Positions 12,357-23,528 of a stretch of 64,000 nt of DNA are shown here, one piece after another. The DNA is taken from assembly GCA_033065855.1 (NCBI GenBank), contig JAVXUO010002112.1:1-64000 (forward strand), read 5' to 3'. The position numbers were made by a program, and so were the translations under genes. This DNA comes from Escallonia rubra. Its lineage: Eukaryota > Streptophyta > Magnoliopsida > Escalloniales > Escalloniaceae. Under the pieces are notes generated by a model. It was not told the DNA's origin and made no database searches. It was given only the letters and a program-made list of their open reading frames with translations. The stretch's first letter is position 1; each line of letters opens with the position of its first letter.

Positions 12357-13260
12357 GACAGAGATAGAGAAAAAGGCTTGGAATGTTTGGAAGCTCTAGG
12401 GAGGAGCTTAAGGATTTGTGGCTCTCAAAAGCTTGGCTAAGGTGAGGGTTTAATCTTCAAAGTTCAAATCAGCGATGGACCAATCGCTCTTGTAAGTCTT
12501 TAGATTCTTTTGAAATCCGAACTTCTTCAAATAGAGATAAGTGATTCTTCCTCTCCTTTTTGTTTTGAACTTTGTTAAGAATGACTCCTTGTCAATTCTA
12601 TGACTTGTGAAAATCAAATTCCGTCGAATTTGTTTGACCTCAGAATTTGACATATTGATATCGCTCGTTTCAGTGATTTATGATTGTCATTATTTCGTAA
12701 ACTCTACTTATTGTTTGACAAGTTCGTAATTTGATAATGTTATTTTGAAACCTTTGAATATGGTTTGAAATGTCCGATATTTGATAACAATTTTTTTGAG
12801 ATTTTGTTTTGGTGACTTTATGAGCCATGTCACAGTGTATGTGACTTATTTCCGACTTACTCACATGGATTGAAACGTGGCTAGCTCAAGGAAGTTGAGC
12901 TAGAGATCGCGATCTTACTTTCTGAACCGGCCTCATATGTCAGGAATGACGTATGTGACCACTTTCTGAATGGCTCGCTAGTGTTCGTTCCCGTACTCAG
13001 ATATATTTTGACATTTGATATTTGGTCTGCTAGTGTCCGTCTCCGTACTCAGGTATATTTTGACATTTGATATTTGGTCTGCTAGTGTCAGTTTTCGATA
13101 TATTTTGGTATTTGATATTTGGTCTGCTAGTGTCTGTTTCCGTACTCAGATATATTTTGGCATTTGATATTTGGTCTGACCTCTGTTCAGTTGAAGCTTA
13201 TGTGTCTTTGAAAGCTTGTTTTTCAGACATATTTTGACATATTAGAAATATGGTTTGATT
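12357..13260 (+). repeat. 3' LTR of outer element, piece 2
   Basis: It continues from the GA-rich leader through the CAGCGATGGACCAATCGCTC block, the GAGCTAGAGATCGCGATC block and four 52-bp tandem units. It is then cut by the copia element after TTTGATT. Close similarity to 4021-4960 of the 5' LTR shows the pieces belong together. Confidence 0.85.
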
Positions 13261-13569
13261 TCTTGACTTGTTGATTTTGATGATTTCAGACTTATATTAT
13301 CTAAACATTAATCTGACAATATTATTAAAGTTAAAACATTTCAGGTTTTATCTTAATCAAACAAAGACATAATCTTGACATGGATGACAGAGACTTTGCA
13401 CGACCTTGACATGGATGACAAAGATTTTGGACTTGTTTGGACTCAAGCTTTAGACTACAGAGAAAGATTCAAGGTCTTGAAGTATACCTTTTCTTGTTTA
13501 GTTTTTTCTTTAAAAAGCCTTTCTTAAAGGATCTGACAGAAATTCTAGTAAAGAACGAGGCCAAGTGTT

Positions 13570-13905
13570 TTAGTCGAAGTCAAGTTTTTGAGTCGAAACC
13601 AAAACATTTCAGTCGAAGCTAAATCCTTCAGTCGAGGCTAAGACTTTCAGTCGAAGCTATGACTTTCAGTCGAAGTCAAGTGTTTCAGTCGAAGTCAAGT
13701 GTTTTAGTCGAAGTCAAGACTTTTAGTCGAAGCTAAGACTTTCAGTCGAAGCTGTGACTTTCAGTCGAAGTCAAGTGTTTCAGTCGAAGTCAAGTCTTTT
13801 AGTCGAAGCAAAACATTTCAGTCGAAGGCAAGACTTTCAGTTGAAGGCAAGACTTTCAGTCGAAGCCAAGACATTTTAGTCGAAGCCAAAATGTTTTAGT
13901 CGAAT
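13570..13905 (+). repeat. AGTCGAAG tandem array in the 5' LTR
   Basis: About 18 units of roughly 19-21 bp with the form TTTYAGTCGAAGYCAAGACT. The 3' LTR has about 32 units, which accounts for the 270-bp length difference between the LTRs. It lies just upstream of the TATA box, in U3. Confidence 0.9.
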
Positions 13906-13951
13906 CCTCTTGTTTGGTTTTTCTACCTAACAGTCCTCTATTTCCTTCCTG

Positions 13952-13960
13952 TATAAATAG
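13952..13960 (+). promoter_or_regulatory. TATA box of SIRE-like 5' LTR
   Basis: TATAAATAG follows the AGTCGAAG array and would define the U3/R boundary shortly downstream. The same box is at 22975-22983 in the 3' LTR. Confidence 0.7.
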
Positions 13961-14501
13961 GGAATCTGTTAGAGCATTTATTACCTTTTTCTCTCGCGCA
14001 AATTTTTACTCTGAAAAACTCTCTCATCTCAATCTCTTATTCTTATCAATTATCTTTTGAGTGAGTTTACCTTAGAGAAAGTTCTGTGTAAGCTTCTTGG
14101 TTTTGTTCTTGAAAGAATATAGATCTTCCCACCTAAGAAGGCTTAGCTTTAAAACTTTCATTGTACTATCTGCTCAAGAAGGAGCCTGTTAATTGTATTC
14201 AAATTATAATCTCTTTTCATTTGTAATCTGTTGGAAACCTTGGAAGGGTTTCGGATATTGTACTGAGGTTTGAGCTAGCACCCGAAGCTAGTTGGTTTAG
14301 TGAAAGGCTCGAGTAGGTCTCCCTTGTGTGGAGTGCTCGAGGACTGGACGTAGGCTGGTGGGGCCGAACCAGTATAAATCTCTGTGTTAATCTTGTTACT
14401 GCTATATCCGTCTTTACGTTGTAATCCTAATTTTTAAATTCATACTCTAAGTTGAAAAACACCTATTCACCCCCCTCTAGGTGTATTTAGGGACCTACAA
14501 G

Positions 14502-14514
14502 TGGTATCAGAGCC
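14502..14514 (+). promoter_or_regulatory. Primer-binding site (initiator Met tRNA)
   Basis: TGGTATCAGAGCC begins two bases after the LTR ends (CTACA), matching the 3' end of initiator tRNA-Met. Confidence 0.92.
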
Positions 14515-14567
14515 TTGTGCTCTGAAATTCTTCTGTGACTTAATCGTCAAGAGCTAAAGATCGTGTT

Positions 14568-16274
14568 ATGGAAGAAGGATCAGCAACCACCAGGCCACCA
14601 TTGTTGAAAAATGACAACTACAGCTACTGGAAAAATCGCATGAGGAACTTTCTGAGGCAGGATACTCACGTATGGTATGTTGTTGAAAATGGTCCTATAA
14701 TTCCTATGAAGGATGGACCGGATGGAAGCAAGATTCCGAAAGGAATTCTTGAAATGGATAATCATGAGGCCGAGCTCTTCTCCATGGATGATAAAGCCAA
14801 GAACATTATCAGCTGTGGCCTCGACATAAATGAGTACAATCGAGTCTCAGCTTGTGAGACTGCTAGAGAAATGTGGAGATTGTTGGAGGTTACTCATGAA
14901 GGAACAAATCAGGTAAAAAAGACCAAAATCAACATGTTGGTCCAGCAATACGAGGCCTTCAAGATGAAGGAGCACGAGTCCATAAATGAGATGTACTCCA
15001 GATTCACTCTCATTATCAATGGGCTGAGACTTTTGGGTAAAACTTACCCAGAAAATGAAGTGGTCCGAAAAGTTCTCAGATCTCTCCCAAAAAGATGGGA
15101 AGCAAAACTCACAGCCATTCAAGAGGCGAAGGACTTGAATGTGCTGAAGCTTGAAGAATTGGTGGGTTCTTTAATGACTCATGAAATTACAATGAAAATT
15201 CATGACGAAGAAGAAACCACCTCCAAGAAGAAGAACTTAGCTCTTAAAGCTGAGACTTCTCATGAGCCAACGGAAAGCAGCGACGATTCTGATCCTGAAA
15301 TGGCTCTCATCACTCGGAAGTTCAAGAAGTTTCTCGCAAACAAGAGAGATGGGATGTTCAAGAGAAATCCAACAAACCAATCACATCAAAGAAATAATAG
15401 TGATTGGAATGTAAGGGAAAATTCTGATGCCTGTTACGAATGTGGCAGAACTGGGCATATAAAGAAATACTGTCCACAACTCAGGAACAAGACCGCCAAC
15501 AGCAACAGTCGAGACTTCAAGGAGAAGAAGTTCAAATCAAGAAAAGCACTGCTGACTTGGGATGACTCTGATGAAAGCGATAAGGAAGGAAGCGAGGATG
15601 AGGACGTAGCTCAACTCTGCTTCATGGCAAACGATGATGATCCCAAGGTAACCCCGGAAAAACATTTTAACGAACTTAAGTCAGCTTTTCTCGAACTCAG
15701 TAAAAACTATGAAAAGTTGAAAATTAAAAATGCAGATCTTAAAAATAAGGTTTTTTCTTTGATAAGTACTGTTGAAGAGTTGGAAGGTGAAAAGGAAGAG
15801 TTGCAAGAAAAAATTAAATTTTATATTTCTGAAAATGTTTCTTTAGAAAATAATCTAAATGCTTTTAAGAAAGAAAATTTTCTTGAGCCTTCTGAAATCC
15901 AATTTCTCAGAGAAATCAAAGTTCCAGTTGAAAATGAATCTTTAAAATCTCAACTGGAGGATATGACTACACAAAAAATAAATTTAGAAAAAGAGATTGA
16001 AGACCTCAATTTTACTCTTTCAAAATTTACCCAAGGAAGAGAGAATTTGGATATTCTTTTGGGAAAACAAAGATGTGTCTTTGAGAAAAGTAGAATTGGT
16101 TATGATCCTTCAAAGAAGCAAAAGGATTACAAAAATTTCTTTAACAAAAGTTTAGTTTCCTGCTCACCATTCACTCTCTGTACGGTCTGTAACAAAAAGG
16201 GACATTTAGTTAAAAATTGTCCTCTTAATCTTATTAAAATCAGTCATCTCTATCTTTTACTAAGAATAAAATGA
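14568..16274 (+). CDS. gag: Copia Gag (nucleocapsid) protein, SIRE-like
   Basis: 568 residues. Gag packages retrotransposon RNA into cytoplasmic virus-like particles. The N-terminus has the copia gag layout (NYSYWKNRM, then a W-x-x-V-E-N-G stretch around residue 40). A zinc knuckle CYECGRTGHIKKYC lies at residues 289-302 and a second, CTVCNKKGHLVKNC, at 538-551. Between them is a charged Glu/Lys/Leu-rich region (about 355-510) likely to form a coiled coil. The start is the first ATG after the primer site, 54 bases downstream. Gag and pol should be continuous or nearly so in this family. Here a frameshift near 16238 sends the frame to a TGA at 16272. Gag itself looks otherwise intact. Confidence 0.88.
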   Translation: MEEGSATTRPPLLKNDNYSYWKNRMRNFLRQDTHVWYVVENGPIIPMKDGPDGSKIPKGILEMDNHEAELFSMDDKAKNIISCGLDINEYNRVSACETAREMWRLLEVTHEGTNQVKKTKINMLVQQYEAFKMKEHESINEMYSRFTLIINGLRLLGKTYPENEVVRKVLRSLPKRWEAKLTAIQEAKDLNVLKLEELVGSLMTHEITMKIHDEEETTSKKKNLALKAETSHEPTESSDDSDPEMALITRKFKKFLANKRDGMFKRNPTNQSHQRNNSDWNVRENSDACYECGRTGHIKKYCPQLRNKTANSNSRDFKEKKFKSRKALLTWDDSDESDKEGSEDEDVAQLCFMANDDDPKVTPEKHFNELKSAFLELSKNYEKLKIKNADLKNKVFSLISTVEELEGEKEELQEKIKFYISENVSLENNLNAFKKENFLEPSEIQFLREIKVPVENESLKSQLEDMTTQKINLEKEIEDLNFTLSKFTQGRENLDILLGKQRCVFEKSRIGYDPSKKQKDYKNFFNKSLVSCSPFTLCTVCNKKGHLVKNCPLNLIKISHLYLLLRIK

Positions 16275-17354
16275 AACATGTATGGGTGCCAAAATCTTCT
16301 TTATCTAATCTTCCAGGACCCAAGAAAGTGTGGGTACCTAAAGGAACGAAACCAGAATCTGTTGTAGGTATGCTTGAAAGCAAGGGTAGACTGCAACAAA
16401 TGGATTCTCGACAGCGGTTGTTCAAGACATATGACAGGTGATCGTTCTTTTTTCTCGCACATCACCCCGAAAAATGGCGGGCTTGTTACCTTTGGAGACA
16501 ACTCAAATGGTAAGATCATCGGTAAAGGTAAAATTGGCACCGGTTCCATTTCTATTGACAACGTATCCTTAGTTGACGGTTTAAAGTTTAATTTGATAAG
16601 TATCAGTCAACTAATCGATAGTGGACACAAAGTTCAGTTTGAAGGCGAAAAATGTCTTATCAGTCATGCCTCGGATGGGAGTACGCTGATCGGTAAAAGA
16701 GATGGTAACATATATACTCTATCTTTTGATGCATCTGACCATTCTCGTGAAGTATGTCTTTCTGTTCAGCACAATGATATTTGGTTGTGGCATCGTAGAT
16801 TAGGTCATGTTCACATGGATCTAATCAAGAAACTTCTCTCGAAAGATCTTGTCAGAGGCTTACCAAATTTGAGGTTTATCAAGGATAAAATCTGTGATGC
16901 CTGTCAATATGGTAAACAGTCAAAAACCTCTTTTCAAGCCAAAAATGTTGTTTCCACCTCTCGTCCTCTTCAACTCCTTCATTTAGATCTTTTTGGCCCT
17001 ACTAGAAATGCTAGCCTAGGTGGAAAATTTTATGCCTTCGTCATTGTTGACGATTTTTCAAGATACACCTGGGTTCTTTTTCTAACTCGTAAAGATGAAG
17101 CATTTGAAACATTTTTCAGTCTTGTTAAGCAGCTTCAAAATGAGAAGGAGTTGAAGCTTGTCAAAATTCGAAGTGATCATGGCGGTGAATTTGAAAAAGA
17201 TTTTATCCCTTTTTGTATTCAAAATGGCATTTCACATGAGTTTTCTGCCCCTCGGACACCCCAACAAAATGGAGTTGTTGAGAGAAAGAATCGTACTCTT
17301 CAAGAAATGGCCAGAACCATGCTTCAGGAAAACTCTCTGCCAAAATATTTTTAG
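16238..17354 (+). pseudogene. pol: Copia pol, 5' part: protease and integrase (broken)
   Basis: Around 16238-16370 the coding sense lies in another frame (two KVWVPK-like stretches typical of this linker). A second shift near 16370 returns to the original frame. The aspartic protease motif DSGCSRHMTG (16410-16439) follows. Next come the pre-integrase HRRLGH region with a CDAC zinc half-site, and the integrase core: first Asp in LHLDLFGP, second in RSDHGGEF, Glu in NGVVERKNR. A TAG at 17352-17354 interrupts integrase where related proteins have Trp (one base change). It would cut, process and integrate cDNA if intact. Two frameshifts and one stop make it inactive. Confidence 0.87.
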
Positions 17355-19391
17355 GCAGAAGCCGTCAGCACTTCCTATTACGTGTTGAACAGAGTACTCA
17401 TCAGACCAATTCTTGATAAAACTCCCTACGAACTGTTCTCAAATCGAAAACCAAAAATCGATTATTTCAGGGTTTTCGGTTGCAAATGCTTTATTTTGAA
17501 CAATCGTGAGAATTTAGGAAAGTTCGATGCGAAGTCTGACGAGGGAATATTTCTTGGTTACTCATTAAAGAGTAGAGCATATAGAATTTATAATCGTAAG
17601 TCTATGACCATTGAAGAATCTATGCATGTAGTATTTGAAGAATCTAATGTTGAAAAATCAAGTAAGATTGCAGGTGATGACGATGAAGAACTCTCCATGG
17701 ATCTGAACAACAAACTTAACGTCTCCTCAACTGAGGGGGAGTGTTCAACTTCTTCTCACAACAATAACGATGAGACTCTGCCACTTCCAAAAAGTTGGAG
17801 ATATTCTTCTAGTCATCCATTAGAACAAGTTATAGGCAATGTGGAACGCGGAGTTACAACTCGGTCTACGGTAAATCTCTTATGTGAGGATTTTGCTTTT
17901 CTTTCTCAAATAGAGCCTAAAAACATTTCAGAGGCTCTAAATGATTCTGAGTGGATTCTTGCCATGCAAGATGAATTGAATCAATTTGAGCGAAGCGAAG
18001 TTTGGACACTAGTTCCGGCTCCTGTTCAACAAAAGGTCATTGGAACAAAGTGGGTTTTTCGAAACAAACTTGATGAAGATGGCCATATTGTTCGTAACAA
18101 AGCTAGACTAGTTGCTCAAGGATACAATCAAGTCGAAGGGGTTGATTTTGATGAAACCTTTGCCCCTGTTGCACGACTTGAAGCTATCCGAATTCTTTTG
18201 GCATTTTCATGTCATTTGAACTTCAAACTTTTTCAAATGGACGTGAAAAGTGCTTTCTTGAATGGGGTAATACAGGAGGAAGTTTTTGTTAAACAACCTC
18301 CCGGTTTTGAAAATGAAAAATACCCTAATCATGTCTTTAAACTGAAAAAGGCTTTGTACGGTCTTAAACAAGCTCCTCGAGCTTGGTACGATCGTCTCAG
18401 CAGCTTCCTCATTGATCATGGATTCTCTCGTGGCAAAGTCGATACTACTCTCTTTACAAAAACTCGTAGTTCCCATATTTTAATAGTTCAAATATATGTT
18501 GATGACATTATTTTTGGTGCCACTAACAATGATCTCTGTCAAGAATTTGCCGAGAATATGCGCAGGGAATTTGAGATGAGCATGATGGGTGAACTTACTT
18601 TTTTTCTTGGACTTCAAATCAAGCAGTCCAAAGAAGGAATTTTTATCAATCAGTCTAAGTACACTCGAGAACTTTTGAAAAGGTTTGGCTTGGAAAATGC
18701 TAAACCTAGAGGTACTCCTATTTCTCCCAGCGTCAATCTTATCAAAGATGAAAATGGTAAAGATGTAGATAGTAAACTTTTTCGTGGTATGATTGGCAGT
18801 TTACTTTATCTTACTGCATCTAGACCTGACATCATGTTTAGTGTTTGCATCTGTGCCCGTTTTCAAGCCTGCCCCAAAGAATCTCATTTATCTGCAGTTA
18901 AACGCATTTTTAAATATCTCTCTGGTACTCTTAACTTAGGTCTCTGGTATCCTCGTAATTCTTCAATAGATCTAGTCGCTTTTTTTTATTCTGATTATGC
19001 GGGATGTCTTGTTGATCGTAGAAGTACTAGTGGCACCTGTCAGTTTCTCGGAGATGCTTTAGTTTCATGGCACAGTAAGAAACAGACATATGTGGCCCAA
19101 GTTTTATGGATGCGTCAAACTTTACAAGATTTTGGTGTCTCTTTAGAGCTTATTCCTATTATGTGCGACAGTAGCAGTGCTATCGATATTAGTAAAAATC
19201 CTGTCCAACACTCACGCACTAAGCACATAGATATTCGTCATCACTTTCTCCGCGACAATGTTCAAAAGGGGTTAATTGAACTTAAGAAAGTTGGCTCTGA
19301 AGATCAGCTCGCCGATATCTTTACAAAACCTTTAGCTGAATCTTCCTTCTATTCTCTTCGTTGTCGTTTGGGTATGTGCGATCTTAGTTAA
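17355..19391 (+). pseudogene. pol: Copia pol, 3' part: integrase tail, RT, RNase H (damaged)
   Basis: Same frame as the upstream part. The integrase C-terminal region (GKFDAKSDEGIFLGYS) leads to reverse transcriptase with KARLVAQGYNQ, DVKSAFLNG, LYGLKQAPRAWY and the catalytic YVDD at 18495-18506. RNase H begins near DYAGCLVDRRSTSG. Between SWHSKKQ and QVLWMRQ about 18 residues usual in this family are missing, including the A-E-A-E-Y block with a catalytic Glu. The gap is in frame (near 19085-19095) and the end, KHIDIRHHFLRD to LADIFTKPL, is intact. The normal length of the rest suggests a single deletion, perhaps between short direct repeats (GTGGCC-like). RNase H activity should be lost. 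Confidence 0.87.
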
Positions 19392-19419
19392 TTTTTTGCT
19401 CTGATTTTAGTTGTCTCAA

Positions 19420-19650
19420 AGTCCTCTTTCAGTCGATTAAAAGTCTCTTTCAGTCGACTAAAAGTCAACTTTCAGTTGACTCAAAGTCCCCTTTCAGTCA
19501 ACTCAAAGTCCACTTTCAGTCGACTCAAACCCTTTCAGTCGACTAAATGTCCACTTTCAGTCGACTCAAACCCTTCCAGTCGACTAAAAGTCTACTTTCA
19601 GTCGACTCAAACCCTTTCAGTCGACTAAAAGTCTACTTTCAGTCGACTCA
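19420..19650 (+). repeat. GTCGAC repeat spacer between pol and extra ORF
   Basis: Around twelve copies of CTTTCAGTCGACTMAAA at 18-20-bp spacing. Some have decayed to CAGTTGAC or CAGTCAAC. The motif is the same AGTCGA core amplified in this element's LTR and in the gypsy LTRs of the window. Confidence 0.85.
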
Positions 19651-19777
19651 AACTTGTCTGCCTATTTATATGCCACCTTTTTCACTTTCACTTTTTACTG
19701 TTTCCCTTTTTCACTGTGTCTTTCACTTTTGTTTCTCTTCTTCTCTCTCTTGTCCACCTGTCACTCCAAGGACCCAC

Positions 19778-21803
19778 ATGGCCTCAAACTCATGACCTGT
19801 AAGTCATCGTCGACTTATTATTCAATCTAACGACGAAATCGATGGGTCTCCGTCCACTACCAATGATGCGCCTACCGCTGTGGCTGCTCCACCGCTGACC
19901 ACCCGTCCTCGCACCCGTCAAACATCCACCGCTGCTTCGCGACGTTCGTCCTTTGCAACTGTCCATCCGTCATCAGCACCGTCCACTTCAGGTACTGTAG
20001 TTCCTCCTCCTCCTCCACCTGCTGCCTCTTCTTCGTCTGCCTCTCCACCAACTTGCCCACCTCCTACCTGCCCATACACTTCCTCTTCCGATATCCTTCA
20101 CATTCCCCATTTCTTTCCAACTCCCGACGACCAACTTACATATTATACATTTTCGTAAATCGGGAAGTCATCCCCGGTCACCCAAGTGATGTCAATCTCA
20201 TGACTCAACTTGGTGTTACCGCTCTGTTTGAGCGAATGGGCTGTCTCTCCATTCTCTCTCCCCCCTCCACCTATTATCCTTCTTTGGTGCGCATGTTCTA
20301 CTCAAATTTGCACTTTAACGCTCAACCCCCTACCTTTCTGACCTCGTATGTAAATGGGGTCCACATTCGTCTTGATGCCACCACATTGGCCCACATTTTC
20401 GGTTTTGTAAATCAATCTTCTACTCTTGTTTTCATTGCGAACACCTGGTGTACCACCAGTTCCTTTACTCCTCTCCAACAGACCCAAACACTCTTAGGGG
20501 ACCCATCCATCACTCATCCCCGTAAACCCAATTTAGGTGACATGTCCCCTCTTTATCGCGTTCTCCACCTTATTCTCTGTTACAATCTTTCGGCCCGTTC
20601 TGGCTCCTATGCTACCTTTTCTTACTTAGACATCATTCTTCTCACCCATTTCATTCGGGGTTCCCCGTTAAACATTGCCGACATTATCATGCTAGTCATG
20701 AATGCCCGCAAAAACAAATCTTCTGCAAACCTTCCTTTCGGCCTTCTGTTAACTCGAGTCTTTGAACACTTTCATGTTCCCTTGCCTACTTCTAACTCGG
20801 AACGTATCCCTCTTCCGAGTCATCATGTGCTTGATGAAACTTCTCTTCATCGAGCCGGTTTTGCCATCCGCTCCGATCTTACCTCCAATACTGTCCTTCT
20901 TGAACGCCCTTCCCAGTCTGTCCCCGCTTCTATTCCTGTTCCCTCCCCTGCTCCTGAAATTTCCTCAGCCCCCCTTCTGCTTCCATCCCACCTTTTTCAC
21001 CACCTCCTTCTCCTCAGTTCATCCCCCCTGCTCCTACTGACCCTACCACCTCAGTTCCTCATTTTCCCGCCCCTCATCACCCTGCTGATCCCTTCTTCAC
21101 TAGTCCACTCAACGACTTCTCAAACTTCAATTTTGATGAATTTTTCTCTTCTGATCACCCCGACCTCTCTGACACTCTCTCTCGAATCTCTACCTCGATT
21201 AAGCTCATTCTTGAATCCCAAACCACCCTTGCTGCTTCCATGGCCAATAACCACACTATTCTTCTTCAAGAGCTTGCTACTCTTCAGTAGTCGGTTCAAC
21301 ATTCTTCCGCCCAGCTCCTTTCTAACCAAATAGATTTTCACAACCTCCTAAATGACCTTACTGTTAACCTCACCTCTCTCCCTCTAAATCAAACCCCCAT
21401 TCTTGAAAGTCTGACACGGATGCAGCATGACCTTCACCGTCAACAAGAGGTTGCCCTTCAGGATCATCGTCGCCAGGCTTATCTCACGACAAGCATTTTG
21501 ACCGAACAGAACCCTTATTTGGCTCATCAGATTTTCGATCAGGCTCATGGTTTTCAGGTGACTCGTCCAGATGTCTTTCCCTCTCGACATACTGGCAACG
21601 ACGGGGAAGAATGGTTCTTCAACCCGCATCTTCCTTACAATCCTCCACCGCCGCGCTCTCCTCGCGTCGTTGAAGTAGTTGAAGTTCCCACAACAGATCC
21701 GCCGCTTGCTGCTACCTCTCCTCCGCACCGTACTCGTCGGTCTGCTCCGCCGCCCGCTGATCCCTCATCCTCTGCACAAGGTTCTCACCGCCGTCGGCCT
21801 TAG
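19778..21803 (+). pseudogene. Extra ORF after pol (env-position ORF), broken
   Basis: SIRE/Maximus elements carry an additional ORF here, sometimes called env-like. A Ser/Thr/Pro-rich start (19880-20040) leads to a globular region (about 20155-20790) with RVLHLILCYNL, ARSGSYATFSYLDIILL and ADIIMLVMNARKN, which resembles the plant transposon protein domain I know as PF20167 (recognised by eye). A proline-rich segment, a possible coiled coil (about 21180-21500) and a Pro/Arg-rich tail follow. Breaks: an early stop right after the likely ATG (19778), a frameshift near 20150, another near 20965, and a TAG at 21288. No clear signal peptide or membrane anchor supports a true envelope role. Function is unknown. 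Confidence 0.7.
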
Positions 21804-21855
21804 ATTTTCTTTATTCATTCTTTGTTAATCTGGGTGCCCCCACTTTTTGCTTTTG

Positions 21856-22014
21856 ACAAAGGGGGAGAACATGTATTAATCTGTCATTCCTATGCATCTG
21901 TATTAAATCTTCTGATTATTTAAAGATGCTCTTTCTATTGTTCTCTTATGTGAATGTTAACTGATTAAGGGGGAGTATGTCTTTTAATATTGTCATCATA
22001 AAAAAGGGGGAGAT
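21856..22014 (+). promoter_or_regulatory. Three polypurine tracts before the 3' LTR
   Basis: AAAGGGGGAGA (about 21858), AAGGGGGAG (about 21968) and AAAAAGGGGGAGAT (22001-22014). The last abuts the 3' LTR and is the functional plus-strand primer; the others are upstream extra copies typical of SIRE-like elements. Confidence 0.8.
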
Positions 22015-23523
22015 TGTTGACTTGTTGATTTTGATGATTTCAGACTTATATTATCTAAACATTAATCTGACAATATTATTAAAGTTAAAACATTTCAGGT
22101 TTTATCTTAATCAAACAAAGACATAATCTGACATGGATGACAGAGAATTTGCACGACCTTGACATGGATGACAAAGATTTTGGAGTTGTTTGGACTCAAG
22201 CTTTGGACTACAGAGAAAGATTCAAGATCTTGAAGTATACCTTTTCTTGTTTAGTCTTTTCTTTAAAAAGCCTTTCTTAAAGGATCTGACAGAAATTCTA
22301 GTAAAGAACGAGGCAAAGTGTTTTAGTCGAAGTCAAGTTTTTGAGTCGAAACCAAAACATTTTAGTCGAAGCTAAATCCTTCAGTCGAAGCTGTGACTTT
22401 CAGTCGAAGCTATGACTTTCAGTCGAAGTCAAGTGTTTCAGTCGAAGTCAAGTGTTTTAGTCGAAGTCAAGACTTTTAGTCGAAGCTAAGACTTTCAGTC
22501 GAAGCTGTGACTTTCAGTCGAAGTCAAGTGTTTCAGTCGAAGTCAAGTGTTTTAGTCGAAGTCAAGACTTTTAGTCGAAGCCAAGACTTCCAGTCGAAGC
22601 CAAGACTTTTAGTCGAAGCCAAGACATTTTAGTCGAAGCCAAAATGTTTTAGTCGAAGTCAAGTTTTTCAGTCGAAGCCAAATGTTTTAGTCGAAGGCGA
22701 GACTTTTAGTCGAAGCCAAGACTTTGAGTCGAAGCCAAGACTTTCAGTCGAAGCCAAGACATTTTAGTCGAAGCCAAAATGTTTTAGTCGAAGTCAAGTT
22801 TTTTAGTCGAAGCAAAACATTTCAGTCGAAGGCAAGACTTTTAGTCGAAGGCAAGACTTTCAGTCGAAGCCAAGACTTTCAGTCGAAGCAAAGACATTTT
22901 AGTCGAAGCCAAAATGTTTTAGTCGAATCCTCTTGTTTGGTTTTTCTACCTAACAGTCCTCTATTTCCTTCCTGTATAAATAGGGAATCTGTTAGAGCAT
23001 TTATTACCTTTTTCTCTCGCGCAAATTTTTACTCTGAAAAACTCTCTCATCTCAATCTCTTATTCTTATCAATTATCTTTTTTGTGAGTTTACCTTAGAG
23101 AAAGTTCTGTGGAAGCTTCTTGGTTTTGTTCTTGAAAGAATATAGATCTTCCCACCTAAGAAGGCTTAGCTTTAAAACTTTCATTGTACTATCTGCTCAA
23201 GAAGGAGCCTGTTAATTGTATTCAAATTGTAATCTCTTTTCATTTGTAATCTGTTGGAAACCTTGGAAGGGTTTCGGATATTGTACTGAGGTTTGAGCTA
23301 GCACCCGAAGCTAGTTGGTTTAGTGAAAGGCTCGAGTAGGTCTCCCTTGTGTGGAGTGCTCGAGGACTGGACGTAGGCTGGTGGGGCCGAACCAGTATAA
23401 ATCTCTGTGTTAATCTTGTTACTGCTATATCCGTCTTTACGTTGTAATCTTAATTTTTAAATTCATACTCTAAGTTGAAAAACACCTATTCACCCCCCCT
23501 CTAGGTGTATTTAGGGACCTACA
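22015..23523 (+). repeat. 3' LTR of SIRE-like element (1509 bp)
   Basis: It runs TGTTGACTTG to GGGACCTACA, with the TATA box at 22975-22983. The AGTCGAAG array (about 22325-22930) has roughly 32 units against 18 in the 5' LTR. Confidence 0.92.
22325..22930 (+). repeat. AGTCGAAG tandem array in the 3' LTR
   Basis: About 32 units of 19-21 bp. Higher-order repetition is visible: a block running from GCTGTGACTTTCAGTCGAAG to GTCAAGACTTTTAGTCGAAG recurs, suggesting expansion by unequal exchange or RT slippage. Confidence 0.9.
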
Positions 23524-23528
23524 AGATT

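Larger units (their letters stand above)
13261..14499 (+). repeat. 5' LTR of SIRE-like element (1239 bp)
   Basis: It starts TCTTGACTTG (TG changed to TC compared with TGTTGACTTG in the 3' copy) and ends GGGACCTACA. It holds an AGTCGAAG tandem array (about 13570-13905, roughly 18 units) and a TATA box (TATAAATAG at 13952-13960). Outside the array it is very similar to the 3' LTR. Confidence 0.9.
13261..23523 (+). mobile_element. SIRE/Maximus-like Ty1/copia retrotransposon with extra ORF
   Basis: A complete but inactive element of about 10.3 kb. It has a 5' LTR (13261-14499), primer site, gag, pol in copia order (protease, integrase, RT, RNase H), a GTCGAC-repeat spacer, an extra ORF, three purine tracts and a 3' LTR (22015-23523). 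Flanks TGATT (13256-13260) and AGATT (23524-23528) match at 4 of 5 bases. Large size, long LTRs, a third ORF after pol and multiple polypurine tracts fit the SIRE/Maximus lineage. It interrupts the 3' LTR of the outer element. It is defective: several frameshifts, stops and an RNase H deletion. Confidence 0.9.

Noticed and set aside
20762-21040. Leu/Pro-rich frame in the extra ORF
   Set aside because: Off-frame reading of the proline-rich segment.
22325-22930. Regularly spaced repeats reminiscent of a CRISPR array
   Set aside because: Spacers are not unique, the unit is about 20 bp, and the array lies in U3 of a retrotransposon LTR.
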